From positions 1 to 12,402 of the forward strand of contig CANJXD010000122.1 of NCBI GenBank assembly GCA_947478535.1: a stretch of 12,402 nt of DNA. Direction: 5' to 3'. The position numbers and the translations under genes are program-made. Source of the DNA: Acetobacteraceae bacterium. GTDB taxonomy: Bacteria; Pseudomonadota; Alphaproteobacteria; Acetobacterales; Acetobacteraceae. The notes under the pieces are model-generated. The model was given only the letters and a program-made list of their open reading frames with translations. It was not told where the DNA came from and made no database searches. Below, piece after piece: positions 1 to 6,670 of the stretch; the stretch's first letter is position 1; each line of letters starts with the position of its first letter.

Positions 1-596
1 AGGCCCTGGATGAGTTCGCTGCGCTGTTCGGCGCGGGTCTCTTCCAGCACGGCACGGCGCGAGACCACGATGTTGCCGCGGGCGCGGTCCATCTTGAGGA
101 TCTGGAAGGGCTGCGGGCTGCCCATCAGCGGCGTCACGTCGCGCACCGGGCGGATATCGACCTGGGAGCCCGGCAGGAACGCCACGGCGCCGCCGAGATC
201 GACGGTGAAGCCACCCTTCACGCGGCCGAAGATCACGCCGTTCACGCGCAGCTGCGCGGTGAAGGACTTCTCGAGGTTCGTCCAGGCTTCCTCGCGCCGC
301 GCCTTTTCGCGCGACAGGATGATGGAGCCGTCGCGGTCCTCATAGCGCTCAACGAAGAGCTCGATGACGTCGCCGACCTTGACCTCGGGCTTGGAGCCCT
401 GGGGGGCGAATTCCTTCAGGGGCACGCGGCCCTCTGACTTCAGGCCGACATCGACGACCGCGAAGTCGTCGTCCACGCGGATCACCCGACCGGTGATGAC
501 GGAGCCGTGGAAGGAGGAGTTCTCGCCGAGCGTCGCGTCGAGAAGGGCGGCGAAATCCTCGCCGGGATCGGTGGCGAGGGTGTTGGCGGTTGCCAT
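1..596 (-). CDS. rpsA: 30S ribosomal protein S1, N-terminal part (runs off left edge)
   Basis: Ribosomal protein S1 binds mRNA on the 30S subunit and helps initiate translation of structured or weak-SD messages. The window holds the start codon (ATG at 596-594) and 198 full codons; the stop lies beyond base 1. Two S1 (OB-fold) repeats are visible, roughly residues 30-96 and 113-181. The first contains GRVIRVDDDFAVVDVGLKSEG. The second is the degenerate ribosome-binding type (GRVKGGFTVDLGG, LPGSQVDIRPVRD) and ends in the linker IVVSRRAVLEE, a hallmark of bacterial S1. Full-length S1 has six repeats and about 560 residues, so about a third is present. It lies downstream of aroA and cmk on the same strand, the classical order. 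An AGGA on the minus strand lies 12 nt before the ATG, a long spacing for a Shine-Dalgarno. Identification is secure. Confidence 0.96.
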   Translation of the reverse strand, partial: MATANTLATDPGEDFAALLDATLGENSSFHGSVITGRVIRVDDDFAVVDVGLKSEGRVPLKEFAPQGSKPEVKVGDVIELFVERYEDRDGSIILSREKARREEAWTNLEKSFTAQLRVNGVIFGRVKGGFTVDLGGAVAFLPGSQVDIRPVRDVTPLMGSPQPFQILKMDRARGNIVVSRRAVLEETRAEQRSELIQG

Positions 597-874
597 GTAG
601 CGATGTGTTCCTGACGGATGTCCCGGCTGGCGGGACATGGGGGTGTGCGCCCCCGCGGCGTCTGCCACGGGCACGGCCTGGCCGCATTCGGTCCCCTGGA
701 TCCGGGCGGCCCGCAGTCTGGAGACGGGATGACGGTCCGCCGATGCCGGCCCTGGCCTTCACGAACGCCGCCGGAGACCGGTTGCGCTCCCCCGCGAAGG
801 CGCGGGCACCACGATCGCAGAACGACCCTGGCTCGGTGCCGCCGTTACGCCTGTGGGGCGCCGGGAGTCAAGTG
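597..874 (-). promoter_or_regulatory. rpsA leader region with two adjacent hairpins
   Basis: This 278-nt gap between the cmk stop and the rpsA start has no credible gene. Read towards rpsA it holds three perfect hairpins: CCCGCG/CGCGGG at 791-806 with a 4-nt loop; GGGGG/CCCCC at 639-654 with a 6-nt loop; and ATGTCCCG/CGGGACAT at 618-638 with a 5-nt loop. The last two are directly adjacent and end only 21 nt before the ATG. In E. coli the rpsA leader folds into hairpins used for S1 recognition and autogenous repression. A similar role here is inference from position and structure. None of the hairpins is followed by a T-run, so they do not look like terminators. Confidence 0.5.
842..871 (-). 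promoter_or_regulatory. possible rpsA promoter
   Basis: Just past the cmk stop codon the minus strand reads TTGACT (871-866), a 5/6 match to the -35 box. It is followed after 18 nt by TAACGG, a poor -10 box; CGTAAC at 16-nt spacing is an alternative. The position fits a separate promoter giving rpsA more transcript than aroA-cmk, as ribosomal protein genes need. The weak -10 keeps confidence low. Confidence 0.3.
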
Positions 875-1519
875 TTAATGAGCCGGCAGGCTCGCCCGCA
901 CCACCCGCAAGGCGGCCTGGAAGGCCGCCTCGGCGTCGAGCAGGGTGGTGTCCAGCAGCGTCGCGTCCTCGGCCGGCTTCATCGGGGCGGTGCTGCGGCC
1001 GGCATCCTGCGCATCCCGCGCCCGCATCTCCGCTTCCACCTGCGCGAGCGGCACGTCCTGCCCGCGCGCCTGGAGTTCGGACCAGCGGCGATGCGCCCGG
1101 GCCTCGGAGCTTGCGGTCACGAACAGCTTCACGGGCGCTGCGGGGAAGACCACCGTGCCGATATCCCGCCCATCCATCACCGCGCCGTGGCGGGCGCCGA
1201 AATCCCGCTGCCAGTCCAGCAGCGCCGCCCGCACTTCCGGGATGGCGGCGACCGCGCTGGCCGCCATGTCGGCGGCCGGGCCGCGCAGATCGCCGCGGGC
1301 GAGGTCGTCCGGCGTCAGCGCGCGCGCTTCCGCTGCCGCGACCGCGGCATCCCGCGGGTCCGCCCCCCGGTCCAGCACCCGGCGGCCGACAGCCCGATAG
1401 AGCAGGCCGGTATCCAGATAAGGCAGGCCAAGTTCCGCCGCGAGGCGACGGGCGAGCGTGCCCTTCCCCGCCGCGGCAGGGCCATCCACCGCCACCACCA
1501 GGGGCGCGCCAGCGGTCAC
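875..1519 (-). CDS. cmk: cytidylate kinase (CMP/dCMP kinase)
   Basis: Cytoplasmic enzyme that phosphorylates CMP and dCMP with ATP, feeding pyrimidine nucleotide synthesis. The 214-residue length is normal for the family. The P-loop GPAAAGKGT is at residues 13-21, the CMP-binding segment [12 protein letters not shown] at 115-126, the lid region EARAHRRW at about 139-146, and the family signature RDxxDxxRxxAPMKPAxDA at about 168-186. Translation starts at GTG (1519-1517), which overlaps the aroA stop as GTGA, so the two are probably translationally coupled. I see no separate Shine-Dalgarno within the aroA end. The rpsA leader follows. Confidence is high because all catalytic motifs are intact. 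Confidence 0.96.
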   Translation of the reverse strand: MTAGAPLVVAVDGPAAAGKGTLARRLAAELGLPYLDTGLLYRAVGRRVLDRGADPRDAAVAAAEARALTPDDLARGDLRGPAADMAASAVAAIPEVRAALLDWQRDFGARHGAVMDGRDIGTVVFPAAPVKLFVTASSEARAHRRWSELQARGQDVPLAQVEAEMRARDAQDAGRSTAPMKPAEDATLLDTTLLDAEAAFQAALRVVRASLPAH

Positions 1520-2886
1520 GGCGCCGAAAGCACCGCGCTGCCGGCAAGGTCGTTGATCAGCGCGGCGAAGCCGGGGAAGGAGGTCTCGATGAAGGCCGCG
1601 TCATCGGCGATGACGGGCGCGCGGGCGGCCAGGCCCATCACCAGCGCCGACATGGCGATGCGGTGGTCCATATGGGTTTCCACCACGCCGCCGCCAGCAA
1701 TCGGGCCGCCGGCACCATGGACGATGAGGTCATCGCCCTCAACTTCCACCCGCACGCCATTCGCCACCAGCATGGCCGCGGTGGCGGCCAGGCGGTCGCT
1801 TTCCTTCACCCGCAATTCCTTCAGCCCACGCATGCGCGTGGTGCCGGAGGCGACGGCGGCGGCGACAGCCAGGACCGGGTATTCGTCGATCATCGACGGC
1901 GCCCGCTCCGGCGGCACGACGATGCCCTTGAGCGTGGAGGCCCGGACGATGAGGTCCGCCACCGGCTCCCCCCCTTCCAGCCGGCGATTGGTTTCCGTGA
2001 TGTCGGCGCCCATTTCCCGCAGCGTCAGGAAAATCCCGGCACGCAGCGGGTTCACGCCGACGCCGGTGATGGTGACGGCGGAGCCCGGGACCAGGAGCGC
2101 CGCGATGGCCGGGAAGGCAGCGGAGCTGGGGTCGCCCGGCACCACCACGGGGGCGGCGGTCAGTTCCGGCTGGCCGACCAACTCGATCAGCACCCCTTCT
2201 CCCTCCGGCGTCACGCCGACGGTGGCGCCGAAGTGGCGCAGCATGTTTTCCGTGTGGTCGCGCGTCGCCTCCGGCTCCACCACCCTCGTCACGCCACGGG
2301 CGCAGAGGCCGGCGAGCAGGCAGGCCGACTTCACCTGGGCGGAGGGGACAGGCACGCGATAATCCAGCGGCAGCGGGTCCCCCGCCCCTTCGACGGCCAG
2401 CGGCAGGCGGCCGCCGGCGCGCGTCGTGAAGCGGGCGCCGGTGGCCGAGAGCGGGTCCGTCACCCGCTTCATCGGGCGCTTGCGCAGGCTGGCATCGCCG
2501 GTCATCACCGCGAAGATCGGGTGGCCCGAGAGCAGGCCGCAGAGCAGCCGCGCGGCAGTGCCGGAATTGCCCATGTCCAGCACATCCGCGGGTTCCACCA
2601 AGCCGCCAATGCCCCGCCCGGCAACCCGCCAATGGCCGGCACCGAGGTTGTCGACCGTGGCGCCGAGCGCCCGCATGGCGGCGGCGGTGCGCAGCACATC
2701 CTCCCCTTCCAGAAGGCCGGTGATCTCCGTCGTACCGATGGCGAGCGCGCCGAACATCAGGGCGCGGTGGCTGATCGACTTGTCGCCGGGGACGGTGACG
2801 GTGCCGGAAAGGCCGCGCGCGGGCGCGCTCGCCTTCAGCGGGCGCGCTGCGACATCGCCATGCGCGTTCGAAACGGGGGCTTGCAT
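1516..2886 (-). CDS. aroA: 3-phosphoshikimate 1-carboxyvinyltransferase (EPSP synthase)
   Basis: Sixth step of the shikimate pathway: transfers enolpyruvyl from PEP to shikimate-3-phosphate. With ATG at 2886 the protein has 456 residues, slightly longer than the usual 430-450. PGDKSISHR lies at residues 33-41 and GNSGTAAR at 106-113, followed by [46 protein letters not shown] and DHRIAMS. SAQxK, RxHxE and GDKS are the class II motifs. At the PEP/glyphosate contact the residue is Gly (GNSGT), not the Ala of the Agrobacterium CP4 enzyme, so strong glyphosate insensitivity is not predicted. The open frame extends to a TTG at 2922 (12 more codons); the ATG is preferred because no good SD precedes the TTG. 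It overlaps cmk by 4 nt. Confidence 0.95.
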   Translation of the reverse strand: MQAPVSNAHGDVAARPLKASAPARGLSGTVTVPGDKSISHRALMFGALAIGTTEITGLLEGEDVLRTAAAMRALGATVDNLGAGHWRVAGRGIGGLVEPADVLDMGNSGTAARLLCGLLSGHPIFAVMTGDASLRKRPMKRVTDPLSATGARFTTRAGGRLPLAVEGAGDPLPLDYRVPVPSAQVKSACLLAGLCARGVTRVVEPEATRDHTENMLRHFGATVGVTPEGEGVLIELVGQPELTAAPVVVPGDPSSAAFPAIAALLVPGSAVTITGVGVNPLRAGIFLTLREMGADITETNRRLEGGEPVADLIVRASTLKGIVVPPERAPSMIDEYPVLAVAAAVASGTTRMRGLKELRVKESDRLAATAAMLVANGVRVEVEGDDLIVHGAGGPIAGGGVVETHMDHRIAMSALVMGLAARAPVIADDAAFIETSFPGFAALINDLAGSAVLSAP

Positions 2887-3000
2887 GGCTTCGCGTTTGA
2901 CATGCAAGGCGCGAAGTGGCAATCGCGCGCACCCCTTTCGCCCCGGCCGCGCGGAGACCCCGAAGCGTGGCCAGGCCCTGACATGAGGCCCTTTCTTCCC

Positions 3001-3324
3001 ATGGCGAAGCCTGAACTCGGTTTGAAGCGCGTCTGCGTCGCCTGCGGCACGAAGTTCTACGACCTGACCCGTGCCCCCGCGGTCTGCCCGAAATGCGGCA
3101 CGGAACAGCCGGCTGAACAGCCGCGCCTGAAGCGCGCCCCCGCCCCGGTCGATGACCGCGTGAAGAAGCGCGCGGTGGTGGCGGAAGCCGAGGCCGAGGA
3201 AGGCGTCGAGGTCGAGGCGGATGACGACGCCGAGGCGATCGAGGACGCGGAGGAGCTGGAAGACGACGCGGACGGCATCGACGCCGATATCGAGGTCGAG
3301 ACCGATCGCGAAGAGGAAGTCTGA
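3001..3324 (+). CDS. FYDLN-type acidic zinc-ribbon protein (TIGR02300 family)
   Basis: A 107-residue protein of unknown function, known from alphaproteobacteria where it usually sits divergently beside aroA, as here. The N-terminus [10 protein letters not shown] is typical of the family and fixes the start at 3001, although an ATG at 2983 is also in frame. A zinc ribbon is formed by [11 protein letters not shown] and VCPKCG (two CxxC knuckles at about residues 12-34). The family motif FYDLN reads FYDLT here. A lysine/arginine-rich stretch (about 40-60) is followed by a tail of almost only Glu, Asp, Ala and Val (about 60-107), probably disordered. A nucleic-acid or ribosome role has been suspected for such proteins but is not shown by the sequence. 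Transcription ends at the terminator at 3392-3425. Confidence 0.88.
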   Translation: MAKPELGLKRVCVACGTKFYDLTRAPAVCPKCGTEQPAEQPRLKRAPAPVDDRVKKRAVVAEAEAEEGVEVEADDDAEAIEDAEELEDDADGIDADIEVETDREEEV

Positions 3325-3335
3325 ACGTCCTGCAC

Positions 3336-3377
3336 CAACGGGGCTCCGCCAACGGGGCCCCGGCAGCGGGGCTCCAG
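3336..3377 (+). repeat. three tandem copies of a 14-bp unit
   Basis: Between the zinc-ribbon gene and its terminator lie CAACGGGGCTCCGC (3336-3349), CAACGGGGCCCCGG (3350-3363) and CAGCGGGGCTCCAG (3364-3377), head to tail without gaps and differing at a few positions. The core shared by all copies is CRRCGGGGCYCC-type sequence. They lie in the 3' untranslated region of the message and code for nothing obvious. Confidence 0.75.
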
Positions 3378-3391
3378 CCGCGGAATGTTTG

Positions 3392-3425
3392 AAGCCCGCG
3401 CCGGGATCACCGGCGCGGGCTTTTT
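3392..3425 (+). terminator. intrinsic terminator of the zinc-ribbon gene
   Basis: A perfect 13-bp stem, AAGCCCGCGCCGG (3392-3404) with CCGGCGCGGGCTT (3410-3422), encloses the 5-nt loop GATCA. A run of five T (3421-3425) overlaps the end of the stem on the plus strand. On the minus strand only two T follow, so it mainly stops transcription from the zinc-ribbon gene, though the convergent yghU message may end near it too. Confidence 0.92.
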
Positions 3426-3440
3426 CATGCCGGCCGGCGG

Positions 3441-4331
3441 CTAAGCCTCCGGGGCGATCTTGTCCTGGGTCTTGGTGTCGAAGTCCGATGCCTCATGGCG
3501 TTCGCGGAGCTGGCCGGCGGGGTCGCCCTGGATGCGGTTGACCATGCGGCCGCGCAGCACGGCGGGGCGGGCGTGGATCTGGTCGGCCCAGCGGTTGACG
3601 TTCTTGTAGGACCCGGCGTCGAGAAATTCGGCGGCGTTGTACATCCAGCCCTTCAGCACCCCGCCATACCAGGGGAAGACCGCCATATCGGCGATGCTGT
3701 AGTCCGGCCCTGCCAGGTATTCGCTTTCAGCCAGGCGGCGGTCCAGGACATCGAGCTGGCGCTTGGTTTCCATGGTGAAGCGGTCGATCGGGTATTCCAT
3801 CCGCACCGGCGCATAGGCGTAGAAATGCCCGAAGCCGCCGCCGAGATAGGGCGCGCTGCCCATCTGCCAGAACAGCCAGGACAGGGCCTCGGCGCGGCCG
3901 GGCCCGTCCTTCGGCAGGAATTCGCCGAACTTCTCCGCGAGATGCAGCAGGATGGCGCCGGATTCGAAGACGCGCACCGGCGTCGGGCCGCTGCGGTCCA
4001 GCAAAGCGGGGATCTTCGAGTTCGGGTTCACATCGACGAAGCCGGAGCCGAACTGCTCCCCCTCCCCGATCCGGATCAGCCAGGCATCGTATTCGGCGCC
4101 GCTGTGGCCGAGCGCCAGCAGCTCCTCCAGCAGGATCGTCACCTTCACGCCGTTCGGCGTGCCAAGGGAATAGAGCTGGAGCGGGTGGCGGCCGACAGGC
4201 AATTCCTTGTCATGCGTCGGGCCGGCGACGGGGCGATTGATGTTGGCGAAGCGGCCGCCATTCGCCTTGTTCCAGGTCCAGACTTTCGCGGGCGTGTAAT
4301 CGGCGGGGATATTGGGGGGCGTGTCGGTCAT
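3441..4331 (-). CDS. yghU: YghU-type glutathione S-transferase / disulfide-bond oxidoreductase
   Basis: A 296-residue Nu-class GST, close in length to E. coli YghU (288). In that family the enzyme binds two glutathiones and reduces disulfides and organic hydroperoxides in the cytoplasm. The sequence follows YghU almost throughout: [10 protein letters not shown] near residue 17, [31 protein letters not shown], then [38 protein letters not shown], and in the helical C-terminal domain [23 protein letters not shown] and [12 protein letters not shown]. The TPNG motif and ESGAI are the glutathione-binding elements of the thioredoxin-like domain. ATG at 4331 starts the first well-matching stretch. 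It is convergent with the zinc-ribbon gene and is apparently a single-gene unit. No SoxR- or OxyR-like operator was recognised upstream. Confidence 0.95.
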   Translation of the reverse strand: MTDTPPNIPADYTPAKVWTWNKANGGRFANINRPVAGPTHDKELPVGRHPLQLYSLGTPNGVKVTILLEELLALGHSGAEYDAWLIRIGEGEQFGSGFVDVNPNSKIPALLDRSGPTPVRVFESGAILLHLAEKFGEFLPKDGPGRAEALSWLFWQMGSAPYLGGGFGHFYAYAPVRMEYPIDRFTMETKRQLDVLDRRLAESEYLAGPDYSIADMAVFPWYGGVLKGWMYNAAEFLDAGSYKNVNRWADQIHARPAVLRGRMVNRIQGDPAGQLRERHEASDFDTKTQDKIAPEA

Positions 4332-4409
4332 GGCGGGGGCAGACTCCGGGTGGGGAGGAGACTGTAGCCCCGCCGGCGTGTCGGGCGGTATGGGCCAGCG
4401 CGTGCTACG

Positions 4410-4700
4410 TCACAGGGGGGGCCTCAGCGCGGCGCGCCATCCTCCAGCCGCGGCGCCGCCGCCCCTCCCCACCGCGAGGCCATGGCAGATGAACAGGCCA
4501 AGCCCGGTGCCGCGCGCGGGGCGATTGGTGGTCACGAAGGGATCGAACAGCCGGTGCAGGACGGCTTCGGCGATGCCGCCCCCCGCGACGCGACGGCCAT
4601 TTGCCTGCACACGGCGCCGGGCATCGAGGAATTCGTCGAAGTGGATTTCGTGATCGTCATGGGCGATCAGCGCCCGGCGTTCGGCCAGCAATTCGGGCAC
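4410..4700 (-). pseudogene. remnant of a sensor histidine kinase, C-terminal ATPase end
   Basis: An open stretch of 96 codons from a GTG at 4700. Its middle holds a recognisable end of a HATPase_c domain: GGGI (about 4581-4570, the G1 box), then HRLFDPFVTTN (F box) and GTGLGLFICHGLA (G2 box, about 4511-4473). The last 20 residues keep only a vague GG...LRPPL ending. The first 35 residues do not resemble the N box or a dimerisation domain, and no phospho-accepting His, PAS or membrane segment is present in any frame nearby. It is therefore most likely a rearranged fragment of a two-component kinase gene rather than a working protein. The reading frame is still open across the G1-to-G2 part, so decay or rearrangement may be recent. 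Confidence 0.55.
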
Positions 4701-4871
4701 GCTGCGAGTTCCTCCGCCACCCCTTCATCGCAAGGATGTAGCCGAGCGGACCTCCACAAGGGTCAACCCCGAAAATAGGTGCACATTATCTCTCCCTGGT
4801 AATCTTGCCGCGTTGCGATCCCCAGGTGGTGACCTCGCGCCAAGCGTCCCGTCGCGACGCATCGGAACTTC

Positions 4872-5549
4872 GTGGCGGAACCGCCGCCGGTGGCGCTCTG
4901 CGCCGAGGAACTGTCCCGGGTTGTCGCCTGGATGCGGGGTTTTCTGGAAGGGCAGTATGTGCTGGCGGTGCATACCGGCACCTATTGCCGGGATGAATTC
5001 TACGCCGAGCCATTCCTCGGCAGCTATCGCCAGGCGGTGGCGGGTGGCGTCAGGGCCACGACCTATAAGGGGGGCCACTTCTCCTTCCCCGCCTATATGA
5101 CCGGCATCCTGGAGGGAGCGGGGCTGCTGGCGGCCCTGTCCTGCGCCCCCGGCTACCAGGAAAGCGCCTGCGATGCCGAATGGGTCGGCGCGCCACTCGG
5201 CGGCGGGTATCTGGCGCTGGAGAACCCTGCCTTGGATGAAGGTCAGGGCACGCGGTCCGGGGTGTTCGAGATTCCGCTCGGCAATAGCGGCGAGGGGCCG
5301 GATGACGCGAACACCCTTTACAACGAGAAGGTGGAAACGGATCGGCTGATCGCGGTCTATGACGCGATCGCGGACCGCGCCCGGCGGCTCGGGCGGCCGC
5401 AATTCGTGCATTACCTCTTCCACAACACCTCGATCACGGAACCGTTCTATCTCGAACGCTTCCAGCGGGTGATCGACCATGCCCGGGGGCATGGCGGGGT
5501 GGTGGCGACGCCTTCCGCGGCCAAGGCGGCGTTTGACGCACTGGGCTGA
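4872..5549 (+). CDS. polysaccharide-deacetylase-like protein, probably truncated
   Basis: A 225-residue protein from a GTG at 4872, with no clear Shine-Dalgarno. An in-frame TGA at 4830 limits extension to 13 non-methionine codons. The order of motifs resembles the C-terminal two thirds of NodB-fold polysaccharide deacetylases: TTYKGGHFSFPAYM (63-76, compare the RxGxF element), GILEGAGL followed by SCAPG (about 78-94), FEIPLG (132-137), and FVHYLFHN (178-185, compare the late LHS/H motif), ending with ERFQRVIDHARGHGGVVATPS, the usual last helix and strand. The catalytic Asp and the HxxxH zinc motif of active members were not found, and the segment around residues 50-62 (RQAVAGGVRATT) may carry an internal deletion. 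Enzyme activity is therefore doubtful. The following gene is a kinase fragment on the same strand. Family assignment is inference from motif order. Confidence 0.5.
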   Translation: MAEPPPVALCAEELSRVVAWMRGFLEGQYVLAVHTGTYCRDEFYAEPFLGSYRQAVAGGVRATTYKGGHFSFPAYMTGILEGAGLLAALSCAPGYQESACDAEWVGAPLGGGYLALENPALDEGQGTRSGVFEIPLGNSGEGPDDANTLYNEKVETDRLIAVYDAIADRARRLGRPQFVHYLFHNTSITEPFYLERFQRVIDHARGHGGVVATPSAAKAAFDALG

Positions 5550-5616
5550 GGGCGCGGGAGTGCCCGGACGGCAGCGGGCGGGCTGTCATCAAATCGTAAC
5601 ATTCTTTCTACCAGCG

Positions 5617-5647
5617 CATTGCCGCGCCCCGTAACCCGTCGGCAATG
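5617..5647. repeat. 8-bp perfect inverted repeat CATTGCCG / CGGCAATG
   Basis: CATTGCCG at 5617-5624 is mirrored by CGGCAATG at 5640-5647 with a 15-nt gap. It lies in the 157-nt space between the deacetylase-like gene and the kinase fragment, next to an AT-rich patch (5587-5610) that stands out from the GC-rich surroundings. It could be an operator for a dimeric regulator or an mRNA hairpin. No T-run follows, so it is not a classical terminator. Confidence 0.45.
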
Positions 5648-5706
5648 TAGCCGCCCTGGTCCGGATGACCGCCCCCTGCCGGGGCGCCCGGCTGGTCGGA
5701 GAGGGA

Positions 5707-6129
5707 ATGAGCGAGGCGGTTTTCGGCGCGGGGCATCACGCGGCGCTGCTCGATGTTTTCGGCCTGGTCCGGGCCGGGCGGATCGAGGCGGCGGAACGGG
5801 CGCTGGACACGCTGCCGTCTTTCGTTTTCCACGGCGACCTGCATGCCGGGAACATGCTGCGCGATGAGACGGGGCGGGTGACGGTGATCGACCGGGATAC
5901 CTGGGCGCTGGCCCCGGTCGGGGTTGGCTGGCCGATCCCGGAACCAGACGGAGCCTGGGTGCCGCCGATCGACCTCGACCGGCTGCGCGCCACGCGAGGG
6001 CTGCGGCCGAAGCACGGGGAGCGTGACTTGCTGCTGGCCGCAGCGGTGCATGCCTCGATGAAGGCCGTGCGCCGCAAGCGCTGGCCCGTGGTAGCACACC
6101 GCCTGGCGCTACTGGCCGATTTGGCCTGA
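5707..6129 (+). CDS. APH/choline-kinase-fold phosphotransferase, lacking the N-lobe
   Basis: A 140-residue protein with a clear kinase catalytic loop: FHGDLHAGNML at residues 41-51 (catalytic Asp44, Mg-binding Asn49), then VTVIDRDTW at 58-66, where Asp62 or Asp64 stands for the DFG aspartate. Proteins of this fold (aminoglycoside phosphotransferases, choline and homoserine kinases) have about 250-350 residues with a nucleotide-binding N-lobe. That lobe is missing here and I find no glycine-rich loop or conserved Lys upstream in any plus frame before an in-frame TAA at 5632. The start at 5707 is chosen for GGAG five bases before the ATG; an earlier ATG at 5665 has no such site. The good ribosome site argues that a short product may be made, but it is probably a 5'-truncated gene. 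The substrate is unknown. Confidence 0.55.
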   Translation: MSEAVFGAGHHAALLDVFGLVRAGRIEAAERALDTLPSFVFHGDLHAGNMLRDETGRVTVIDRDTWALAPVGVGWPIPEPDGAWVPPIDLDRLRATRGLRPKHGERDLLLAAAVHASMKAVRRKRWPVVAHRLALLADLA

Positions 6130-6148
6130 AGCCCCCCACTCAGGAAAA

Positions 6149-6670
6149 TCACACGCGCCCCAGGGCGCGGTGCCACACCATCAGCACCGCATCATAGGGA
6201 ATGGCCGGCACCTCCCGCAGTCGCCAGAACCAGCGGCGGGGCTGGCCGGTGGCGGCGGGGCCTGGGGGTGGCGGGGCGGCCAGGGCGGGGACGCCGCCCA
6301 GCCAGAACAGCAGCAGGCAGCGCGGCAGGTGGTAGCGATGGGTGGCCAGGCGCACCGGCCCCGCATGGCCCGCCGCCCGCAGCAGCCGGATGCAGGCGAT
6401 GGCGGAAGACAGCGTATCGGTGCCGGTGGGCTCGGCCAGGATATCCGCCGCCAGGACGCCGGCGTTCATCAGAAGCCGGGCCATGACCTCCGCCTCCGCC
6501 GGGCCGTGGCGGCCGATGCCGCCGGTGGGCACATAAAGTGGCAACTTGGCCTGCGCCTGCCCCCAGGCGAGGGCCGCCTCCACCCGGTCCCGCAAGGCGC
6601 GGGAGGGGCTGCCATCCGCCCGCACGGCGGCGCCAAGGATGATGATGGCGGCGCGCGGCGTGGGGTTCAT
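6149..6670 (-). CDS. YdcF/SanA-type DUF218 protein
   Basis: A 173-residue DUF218 protein. The family includes YdcF, SanA and ElyC and is linked to envelope or cell-wall precursor metabolism, with SAM binding reported for YdcF; the exact reaction is not known. Visible motifs in order: AIIILGAAVRADGSPS with a following RALRDRVEAAL (residues 7-34), VPTGGIGRHGPAEAEVM (about 46-62), TGTDTLSSA (about 81-89, the TxxN-like region), and LATHRYHLPR (about 106-115, the family's TSxYHxxR motif). There is no signal peptide or transmembrane start, so unlike SanA/ElyC it is probably cytoplasmic or only peripherally attached. The ATG at 6670 shares one base with the stop of the upstream methyltransferase (TGATG), so the two are coupled. 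It is convergent with the kinase fragment, only 19 nt away. Confidence 0.85.
   Translation of the reverse strand: MNPTPRAAIIILGAAVRADGSPSRALRDRVEAALAWGQAQAKLPLYVPTGGIGRHGPAEAEVMARLLMNAGVLAADILAEPTGTDTLSSAIACIRLLRAAGHAGPVRLATHRYHLPRCLLLFWLGGVPALAAPPPPGPAATGQPRRWFWRLREVPAIPYDAVLMVWHRALGRV

Noticed and set aside
791..806. CCCGCG-AAGG-CGCGGG as a cmk or rpsA terminator
   Set aside because: No T-run on either side; better seen as leader structure.
853..3324. Very long open frame (about 820 codons) on the plus strand across cmk and aroA, ending in frame with the zinc-ribbon gene
   Set aside because: It is the antisense shadow of two well-identified minus-strand genes; only its last 107 codons match a known family. 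High GC content makes such shadows common.
4738..4766. MerR-type promoter (TTGACC with a long 19-nt spacer and GACC...GGTC dyad) on the minus strand
   Set aside because: Only 4-bp dyad arms, a poor -10 box, and the gene downstream is a kinase remnant; no MerR-family gene is present.
4725..5492. A 255-codon minus-strand frame opposite the deacetylase-like gene
   Set aside because: No motif recognised in it, while the plus-strand frame shows NodB-type motif order. Kept as shadow, though this is less certain than the others.
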